Shown here piece by piece: positions 47,024 to 56,600 of a stretch of 60,000 bases of DNA (position 1 is its first letter; the number at the start of each line of letters is the position of its first letter). This DNA comes from Phoronis australis. Lineage: Eukaryota; Phoronida; Phoronidae. The notes beneath the pieces were generated by a model. The model ran no database searches. It had not been told where the DNA came from and saw only the letters and a program-made list of their open reading frames with translations. Both the position numbers and the translations under genes were made by a program. The stretch lies in NCBI GenBank assembly GCA_002633005.1, contig NMRA01000023.1, positions 242,580 to 302,579 on the forward strand, in the 5' to 3' direction.

Positions 47024-47406
47024 AGATGTTACAAAGTTAGTCATTATAGAGTCACCCATAGAGACAGCAGGTTATAGAATCATCGAGTGTTGGAAGTGTC
47101 TCAGAAATTCATCACAAGTGAAGGCTTTGCAGCACTGGCTCGCGTAAAACATACATTACGTCGGACGTTTTGTTGGAGTAGACTTGTGAACCTACGGTCG
47201 AGATTAATAAAGCGATTAACCAGTGTTCAGTCTTTCGTAGCACCAAAAGCTTTTAGCACCGGTCGCTAACAAACAGCGCCCACCCATTCACGTGGAAAAC
47301 GTGATACGTTGCAATTTAAGTATAGATTGGCCTAATGTAACTATAAATATACTGATAATATTTTAACAATATAATCACATCAATGTACAAGCATCACACT
47401 TAATAT
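47024..47406. other. Downstream flank of the coiled-coil gene
   Basis: On the minus strand this follows the proposed stop at 47407. No canonical AATAAA stands out in the first 100 bp. The open frame at 47087-47269 on the other strand is uninformative. Confidence 0.4.
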
Positions 47407-47629
47407 TCATTGTACAACTGGCAGAGCAGTCGACGTATGTTCTCTGTCCCTGAGGTCCGCACTTCCATTGTCACCAAGCGTTACCTTGTCAACCACATGA
47501 CTTTCCTCTGTGAACATTGATTGGCTGATTACTGATTTATCTGTGTTTTCATTCTCGACCTTTTGTCCATTCCCACCTTCATCAGGAGAATCACCATCGA
47601 TCTCAAACTGCTGCTTCAGCATCGATTCC
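47407..47629 (-). CDS. Coiled-coil gene, probable last exon
   Basis: The acceptor ACACATGGCAG precedes ESMLKQQFEIDGDSPDEG. The tail then becomes acidic and polar (KVENENTDKSVISQ) and stops after LPVVQ. The shift from helical to disordered composition suits a C-terminus. Its phase does not match exon 5 directly. Confidence 0.45.
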
Positions 47630-50600
47630 CTGCCATGTGTAAAGCATAAGTGCAACTGAAGCTGGGTAATGAAAGCTTACAATGACCCACACAGGTTTAA
47701 ATTTTATCGCCAATTATATCTATCTGATATCATTGCCAGTTTTACTTTTGCAGTCCACTCACAATGCTTAGTGTGCCCAATTACCACATTGGACGGATCA
47801 CTTGCATTAGTTCTTGGTCTGGTCTTAAAGCAAAAAGTGCCAATAGAGAAATAAAGATGGGCAAAAATGGTTTCTGCAACGGGTTTAATTTTGCTAAAGA
47901 ATGTTATTAAGAGACAAAGAGTCACAAGATGACAGACCTTGAACGAATAGATGGGGGTTTTAAGATAAAGATATGATGTATACGTACATAAGAAGTAGGG
48001 ACTCCTTCAATTCCCACACGCTCACCAAGTATTTCCGTTTATTGTTCTTTCTAACTTTGCTGTATGTCTTGTCAATCTACAAACAATTGCAAGTTTTACG
48101 CTGACTAATACATTCAAGCGAATATGCCGAATTTGAAACTCATCTCATGCATGTTGTCGCGCTTGTCAGTTTGATCTCGCGAACATCTCAATTTCGCCCA
48201 CTTTTCTGTTGTGCAATTGGACCCAGCATCACGCTGATTATGAAATTCCTCTCTGGGTTTGATCTGCCCAGTTACAAACCAACCTTGTCAAACGTTTCTG
48301 AGACATTCTTCTTACCTGTTTTTGCGTTATCGATGGGCGAATCTCTTTTAAATGTAAACACAAAAATAAATCGTTTTAAGAGGCCAAAATTTGGCCCGAA
48401 ATAATAAAGTCCTCCATGGCACCACATTGTCCACCAATACATGGCTCGCAAACAATAACATAAATCTGTTAGCAAAATCATTCATATGGCCTGAGAGCAA
48501 TCACTACGGAAGAATCTTAAAAGGATACCAAACCCAGTTTTGGCCTATTAACAGATTCCAAAAAAGTCCTTCCCGTCCAGTTTTGTGAAACAAAATGATG
48601 TTCTGCAGCCCTCGACAACCCTCGAAAGTTTGGAGGATAGTTCCTTTCAAAGTCTGTTTAACCGGCAAGCGTTACTTACGCTTTTGAGGAATTACACGAC
48701 ACCTTTAGGAAAAGACCACCCACAAAGGACCATAATGTCTAATTTGTGAAATAGGGGTATGCATTTTAGTTGATTCCTACTTTTACCTTTCAAGATTGAC
48801 GCGAATGATGCACTAGCAGGTGACACGAACAAAGATTGGTTGAAGTCATCAAAACATGGTTTGGTATCCTTTAAAGTAACTTGTCTGGTGATGACTCGTG
48901 CGTTTCAAGCAAACTTTGTGTTCCGATATTTACCGAGTAAATTTCAAAGAATCTGCCAAAATTAGTTCCATATAAAATCGGCAAAAATGTCAAAGCAAGT
49001 TTTCTTATGCGTTAGTGTTATTCTTCGTCTGTTTTCTTATGGGTTCTCGCACAATCTTCGACGAATTTAAAAGAAATTTGTCAATGTTTTTTAAAAGCTT
49101 TTGACGACTTCCTGTAGCTCAACAAAGCAAATTCACCTTTTGCTTGAACAATTTCTCGTTTCTCGTCCACTCTTGTTGTTTATGTAGAAACGATGCTTCA
49201 GCCTTGTCGCTCTTTGTCTTCACTATAGTCGTTGCTTTTCGCACGTCGGCGTTCGCTCGCTCTAAAGCTTCTATTCTTTTGTGAAGCTCCTCCAAGACAG
49301 GTCCATGGTTGCATCTTATCTTTTGATAAATATGCATTTGATCAGAGAAAGTGTTCGTTGCTTTGTAACACACACCTGCTTAAGACAGTTACACTGTACC
49401 AAGGAAATCATGGCACTTCAACATTGACTCAGCAACGGATTGAGCACTAAACAGACGAAACTTAAAGATAATTATTTACTTTTATTTCTTGTACTGAACG
49501 TTTTTGGAGAAACTTGCTCATTTCACTCCATTTCGTCACACAGCTCCAAGTACGATACCACTTTTAGATTCATAAAAATCTACAAGATCTGTTACCGGTA
49601 AGAAATAGACCCCGAACAGTTAAGACAATTGTTATGTTTTGATTATCTGTGCTGTCAAACACAAATAAATGTCCGTTGATTCTGACCGGAAATTGGTGCC
49701 AGATTACGCGGGGCGTAGACTTTTCACTGTGAGATGGTGGGTAAAATATAAAATGGTAACGTGGTATTTGTAAGCTCATATTTCATAAACACGGCTTCTG
49801 AGTACTGGTTGTGTATATTTTATGAGTTCATCAAATAACCGATTTTGGGGGATTTGGTCATTGGACGTGTGCAGTCATGCTCCCTGACAAATAAAATGAG
49901 AAGATCACAGTCAATGGTAATCTTTATGTCTGGGCAATCTGGTACCACGTGAGAGCCCGAGGAGACGGAAAAGGTAGCGGAAGGACATGGAGTTTCCTAC
50001 GACTTTGGAGCTTTTGAGCAAATCGTTGAGTCCATATGACTGCACAAAATTCTTCTAGTTTGCAAAATATATTCTTTCCACATAAAATTGGACAATTAAA
50101 TAGAGGGTAGAGCCCCGCTGAAAACCCGATCATTATTTGATATGAAAAATAGAACAAGATCGACAAAACGTTTCCTCTGGTATAGTACGAATACATGTTT
50201 AAACTTTCACTACGTACCTTTTCCAATCGCAGTTTGTCCAGCTGTCGATTCTTCTTCTCGATCATTTCTCGCAGTTTTTGTAGTTTCTGTTTGCGGTCAT
50301 GCCTCTCACTTTCGCGTCTTGGCTCCTCTCCTTCCAATTCGTTTTGTCTAGACTGTAGAGCTTCCATCTCCGCTTCAAATTCTCGGTTTTCCTAAAACAG
50401 ATTAAGTACATCTATAGTGCTCGTGAGGTTTTTACGTTTGCAACCCCGTACCGGCGTTTGTATCTACGCATTTACTTTCGTTCTTCCCCTAGACCTGAGT
50501 CGCTCGTGATGTGTTTAAGGTGAGACATCTTTGTCTTTGAAACGCAAAAAAATGAATTCTATCACCTTAATCAGCATTTCAGTCTCAACGACCAATCTCT

Positions 50601-53600
50601 TTAGTAGACGCCATACACATGTCTTTTTAACAGGCAGAAGTTTTGAGAAGGGCGTTGGTCTTTCTTACTGTCCGTTCTTAGCACACAAATTTCAACTAAT
50701 CACTGAATCTTAAATTTGAATCATCTAAAAAGTCACGGGAAAGGCAAAGTGTTCCCGGAAAATGCATAATATTTCCCATAAGACCGTTTGGGGTATATAG
50801 TATCTCTAGAAAAAATGCCATAGCATTTTTTACTCGAATGTTTCGCAAAGTACGATGTCTTCAGTAATTGATTATGTGAATGCCTGAGGTTCGGTGTTTT
50901 TGTTTTTTAGTCCATTTTTCTTTTACTTAAGCTTATGTTGGATGTTATCGACAAGTGTGTGCATTTAGTCATATATATATATATAAAAGTCTAATTCAGT
51001 AAAAAAATGTATTTCCTGAACGTATAAAGCCTGTAAAATTTGATTTTTGACCTTGTACTGATATGCCATAAATTTGATTATGCAATCACTTATTTTTCTT
51101 AACTTAAGCATCAAGGACAGGCACTTTTACAGCAATTCAACGCTATCAACAACAAAGTCAAATTTTGTTTGGTGTAAGTTTCCAAGGTGGTATCTCAAAC
51201 ACGCTGTTATAGTTTTCTAAATCACCATTTTGTTTTCCTTTTATGCAACCGTTATCCTAAAAATCACAAGAGTCCTATTTTTTGAGAGCCCCTCATGCAA
51301 AAATGGACAATTTTAAAAACTATAACTAACAGGCTGACGCTTTAGAGAACATTGTATGAGGAATGCAGTACCTGAGATATGATGTTCCTACGTTTTGAGG
51401 GATCCTGCATAATCTTCAATAGTTAAAGTCGATGGCATGTATGTCAACATTCACTCTTTTCGAACGAGTGAGCAAAGCTTCACTTACTTGCCTTTTAAAT
51501 ACTTTCCCTTCTGCTTTTTATTCTAGTGTTTCGTGTACAGGCGCATATACTTAATGAGATACGAGCAAAATTTTGTACTACACGAGTAGGCTCGGTTCGA
51601 ATTGATAAAAAAGGATAGTGTTTTTTTCTTTAATTTGATTGACAGCAATAGAAAACACACAGTTAACTACTTTGGATATACAAATTAACAATATGGTTAG
51701 CATTGCCAGGAAAACTGTTCAAAGTTTTGTTGTTCACTGACCTTCTTCATTTTGTCTAACTCTTCGTCATATTTTTTGGACAGCTCACCCACTTCGCCCT
51801 GGACCAGTTTTTCCTTCTGAGCAAAATGTTCCTCCAGAATTTTTGTTCTTTCCTCGTACTCTTTTTGTCGCATTTGTTCCGATTGTTGCTTTTGCATTGA
51901 GCTGTAATATATGTAGTATATGCATGTTTTTAGGCCCGCACACTTATCAAAGCTGTAATTAAACCCGAATTAGACACATGCGTATTTACGCGAAATATTG
52001 GAGTAAAACCAAGCCTCGTACCTAAGCCTCGAGGTGGAGCTGATCGGTTTAGCCATTTGAGGCTTGGTAAGGAGAAATTCCTTCTACGCGCTGGTGACAG
52101 TAGACGACGCTCACTACGGCCAAGAGCGACAAAAGAAACGTTCTAACACCTTAATCTCTGTATACTTATATTCCGGTTCCTGAAGATTCGTGTCCTTACT
52201 TCTATGATGTTATTAGTTTGGGTATTTTTACAGAAATTAAACAAAACCGAAACTGGAGCAGATTTTAACTATTTTCACAGGAATTTATTGCTACCATTCG
52301 TAAATCGAAAGCAGAGGGCACTGCTTTCGTTGTTCTTTTAAATAGAAGGAACTTGCGTACTTATTGTCAACTCTCTTTTATTCAAAGCACTGTTAGTTCA
52401 CCTATCCAGATTTTGTTTCGTTTACGTAGTTAGCAGTGTTGCCACCTGGTGTCTTCTCATTTACTTGTAGTGTGTCATGTTGTGCGCCCCTATATTTTCA
52501 TTGAAATTTTGTCTTTGTCCTATTGTTATTGAGTTCGATTCAGATTGAGCATGGGTGTGGTGCACACCAGCTGCCATTATTTTTGGGACAGTCTTGAAAG
52601 ATGGATGTTAGGTTTGGGCAGCCATAGGGCTTCACGTTCTGCAAGTTGAAGTCTTGTCATTTTGTTTTCTCTTATACTGTGTATAGTTAACTCTCAGTGT
52701 AACTACTGTTTGTTGGTTTTGCCCTTTTTGTGGACTGGTAATGCAGTGTCAGTTTAGTAGATTTTAATATGTTGTTGATTGTACTTTGTTTTTCAGTAAA
52801 CGTATATTTGTGACTCACAACCACGGCGTTCTCTTTATTCCGGATTGCCAGGCCCGTGGTGTCTGCACATGAGTTTAACAGTGTAGAGTGGTTCAATCAA
52901 GTTACAATTGGTACGGTTCTCAGTAAATTTTGCATGGACTACTGCTTGAAGTCAATGGAGACGACAGATGAGAATATTCGACTCGTTGACCAATGCAACT
53001 TATTGAGACGCGGAGGCTTTCGTCTGAAAAAGTGGCATTCGTTCCAGAGCAGGAGCGTGCTACTCAGGCGGAGAATTTGCCATTTGAACAGTTGCTTATT
53101 GATGATTCATTACACGCCCAGGTTGATGTCAAGATGAAAAGTGAGACCAGACGAGGGATCCTTCAATGATTACTTCTTTCCATGATCCCTTAAGTTTTGT
53201 TGTGCCTTACTTGGTACCTGTGAAGATAGTTAGATCACCAACAGCTTTGTCGTCGAGGTATTGGCTGGGGTGGTGAAGTCGACGAAGAAAGCTGTTCGAG
53301 GTGGAGGGCGTGGCTAGACGACTTATCCCGACGGCAGCAAATGTCCATTCCCAGGTGCATTCGACCAATGAGTGGGGATCTAATCAGGAATGAACTTCAC
53401 ACATTTTGTGATGCCTCGATGAGTGCATATGCTGCTGAGAGCTATCTGCGTGTGCTGTTCTGAGACGATAGCATATTCTGTGCCTTTTTGATAGAGAGTC
53501 AAGACTGGGTACCCATTCCCCGACTGGAACTTATGGCAGCAGTACTGGCAGCTGGGCTTAGTGATCCCATTCATGTTGAGTTGACTTTCCCTATTGCACA

Positions 53601-56600
53601 CGTGCTATTTTGGACTGATTCCATGGCAATGATTTGCGATGAGCGTCGCAGGTTTCGTGCTTCTGTTGCCATCAGAGTAGCACGGATTCAGAGTACCATC
53701 TCATCGTGCCACTGGTGTTATGTTCCGACAGTGGACAACTCTGATGATGATGGTGCGCAAAATCTGACGGCTGCAGGTTTAATAGCCTATCCGTACCATG
53801 GTTCTGAAGTGTGGCCAGCTGCTATTGACGTACTGAGCACTGAACATGAGAGATGAGACGGATTGCACACAGTACCACTGCTGCTCACAAAGGTAACACT
53901 CGTTCAGTCTTGCAGAAGTTTAAAAGTTATGCATTTTCGTCATGGAACCGTTTGTTGGAGACAGTAGTCTGGCTAATTGTGTTTAAGTCTCTTTAGTTGC
54001 AGCGAGTTCCACGAACACCGAGACCAGACCACCTCAAGAGCCGTTGCCGAGCGTCCAAGAGATGAGGTTTACCGAGCTAGAGATCATACCCATTTTACAG
54101 GAATCCAGTTTCCAGACCGACATGCAGATTTTGAAGAGTAGCCAGTCAAGGACTTAGCAGTTCGGCAAGTGGAAGTGAGCCACGCTCTTGAAACTGACAG
54201 TTTTCTAAAAGCACTGAAAAGAATCACAGAGGTGTTCCCAGCGATAATGGTAGTAACTTCATTGGTGCTGAGAGTGGACATCAGGAATGTTTGGCGTCGT
54301 TTGATCAACATAAGACTCATGATCAACTTCTTCAAAGTGGCATAGAATGGAATTTCAACCCTCCTCTCCCGAACCACACGGGTGGTATTTGAGAGCGTGT
54401 CGTAAAAGTGGTTAAGAAGACCTTCTTTGCTTTGGTGAATGATCAAGTTGTTAAGAACCAGGTATTTTCTACCACTGAGGTAGATAAGATACTGAAATCC
54501 AGAGCTATCACGGTTATTAGCCAGGACTCGTGTGATGCAGAACACCTACCCCCGAATCCTTTGCAGCTGTTGCGACCCAGTGACTCAATGCTGCCTGAGT
54601 TTTTTACGAGACCACATCCTACAGCGTGCGTAGATAGCTTCAGGACCAATACTTAGCTGGGCAGTTCTGGAAGAGATGGAGACGAGAGTATTTGTCGCTT
54701 CTTTAGCTTCAACAGAAATGGACGACCTCCAGGAGGAACTTGGAGATTGGTGATATTGTACTGATGGTTGACACGAACGTGCACCGATGTCTGTGGTCGA
54801 TTGATGGTGACGAGCAGGTGTATCCTGACAAGTACGGATATGTTCGTCAAACAGATTGTCGTTTCTTTCGACGACCGATCATCAAGTTTTGTTTCCTTGA
54901 GAGCACCTTGTGATTGCGAACTGTTGTTTCACGTATGGACAGTTTGTGTGTTTGATTAAGTATTATTGGTTGGATTAACATAGTCTCATTTAGGCCAGGA
55001 CGTTAGTTCACCTAGTTAGGTTTTGTTTTGTTCTCGTAGTTTGCAGTGTAGTCACCAGTTGTCTTCTCCTCTACTTGTCCTGTGTCTTGTTGTGTGCCTG
55101 TTAAGATTTTGTCTTTGATTCACTGGCATTGAGTTCAATTCAGATTGAACATGGATGTGGAGCACACCAGCTGACATTAATTTTCTGACAGTCTTATGAG
55201 ATGCATGTAATGTTTGGTCAGCCACAGAGCTTCACCTTCTGTAACTTGACATTTACTGATTTTGTTTCCTGTGTAGAATTAACTTAGATTTTGATCAGTG
55301 AGAAGCTTATTCTGTCCAGTCTGTACTTGACTTAACTGCAGTGTAGCTACTGTTTGTGGGTTTTGATGTTTAGCTAGTGTGGAGTTGTTGCCTGATAATG
55401 CTGTGTTGGTTATGTAGATTTTGATATCTCGTTGTCTGTACTTCTGTTGTTTTTCAGTTAACGTATATATGTCAGACAGAACCAATGTGTTCTCTTTATT
55501 CAGGATTGCCCGGCTTGTGGTGTTATCACAAGCACCATAGAAATTATACTCCTATTAAATAAAATACATCAAATTTTCAATGATCTAAACCAAAATTGCC
55601 GCATGAATACCACTCATTTTGATTTTTTGTATTTTTCTGCCCCCAATTTCTGATAAGTGATATAACTTAATGTCACCCGTGATAATCCGGTTACGTACGT
55701 AAAAATATGCCAGAACTTTGCCCAGTAAACTTTGTCCTCACCAAGCCTCAAATGGCTAAACCGATCTTGAGGCTTGGGGTCAAGGCTGAGTAAAACCGTG
55801 ATTTAACGTGATGCTCAGAATCTAGGCGCACCCCAATTATTTTTTTAAATATTATCAACTATTCCGCGGCTCGTGGAGTGTAGAATATTGCAAATGTCAT
55901 GGGCTTGCGTGTTACGCTGAGACATACTGCATCAGTTATGTACATGTAGTTGGATTTTATGGTTTTGGAATGTATGCCTTTACATGTGGGTATTTCGAGT
56001 GTACATTTTTTAAACAATTGTTACCGTTTGTATTGGTTTTCAAGTCCTATTAACATTTTCATTGGTCTGCACCTGTCCACTGGTCTTGCTACTGTACTAT
56101 AAAAATTGTTCAGGTTTCACACTTTCTGGCTTCTACATAGTCATAATTTTACGTATAATCATTTTGCCTCTCATTGGTATACAGCGACAGTTACATGTAC
56201 GGTGGCACGGTTGAATTTTCATGTAGCTCTCTTAATCTCAATAAAATTTGGTGCCTCTTGGGTTGACTGTGCCCTTTAAATTTTGTAATGCGCTTGAAGG
56301 CTGCGAAAGGCATTTGCTTGATTTTTGAGTTCGTTTTGCAAGATTATGTGCTTTTGATGGGCACAGTGTGAATCTTAACTGCATGCGCCTCTGTGCGATA
56401 CACTTGTCATGAGTAAACAATTTTCCTTGATAAATGTTTTATTTTAGATATAGGTGTAGTAGGCGTGGGTACTTGCACATAAACAAAAACACACACGCGC
56501 GCGCACACAAACACAAACACACACACACGCACACACATACGCACACACATACGCACTCACACACATTTATATATGCCCTAGACTGTATTCGCCTTTTGCA

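Larger units (their letters stand above)
52391..55530 (+). mobile_element. BEL/Pao LTR retrotransposon, internally deleted
   Basis: Two direct LTRs (52391-52869 and 55011-55530) surround a 2.1-kb interior with pol remnants. The flanking 5-mer AGCAC occurs at 52386-52390 and 55531-55535, the 5-bp target duplication expected for BEL/Pao. Full elements are about 5-7 kb. Gag, protease and most of the RT are absent. It lies antisense in an intron of the coiled-coil gene. Confidence 0.9.

Noticed and set aside
49500-49590. Possible extra coiled-coil exon (SEMSKFLQKRSVQEIK)
   Set aside because: An acceptor-like and a donor-like site exist, but the flanking residues are not helical and the phases do not solve the exon 4 to exon 5 join better than the alternative acceptor.
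51580-51610. tRNA-like B box (GGTTCGAATT)
   Set aside because: No A box, acceptor stem or cloverleaf could be formed around it.
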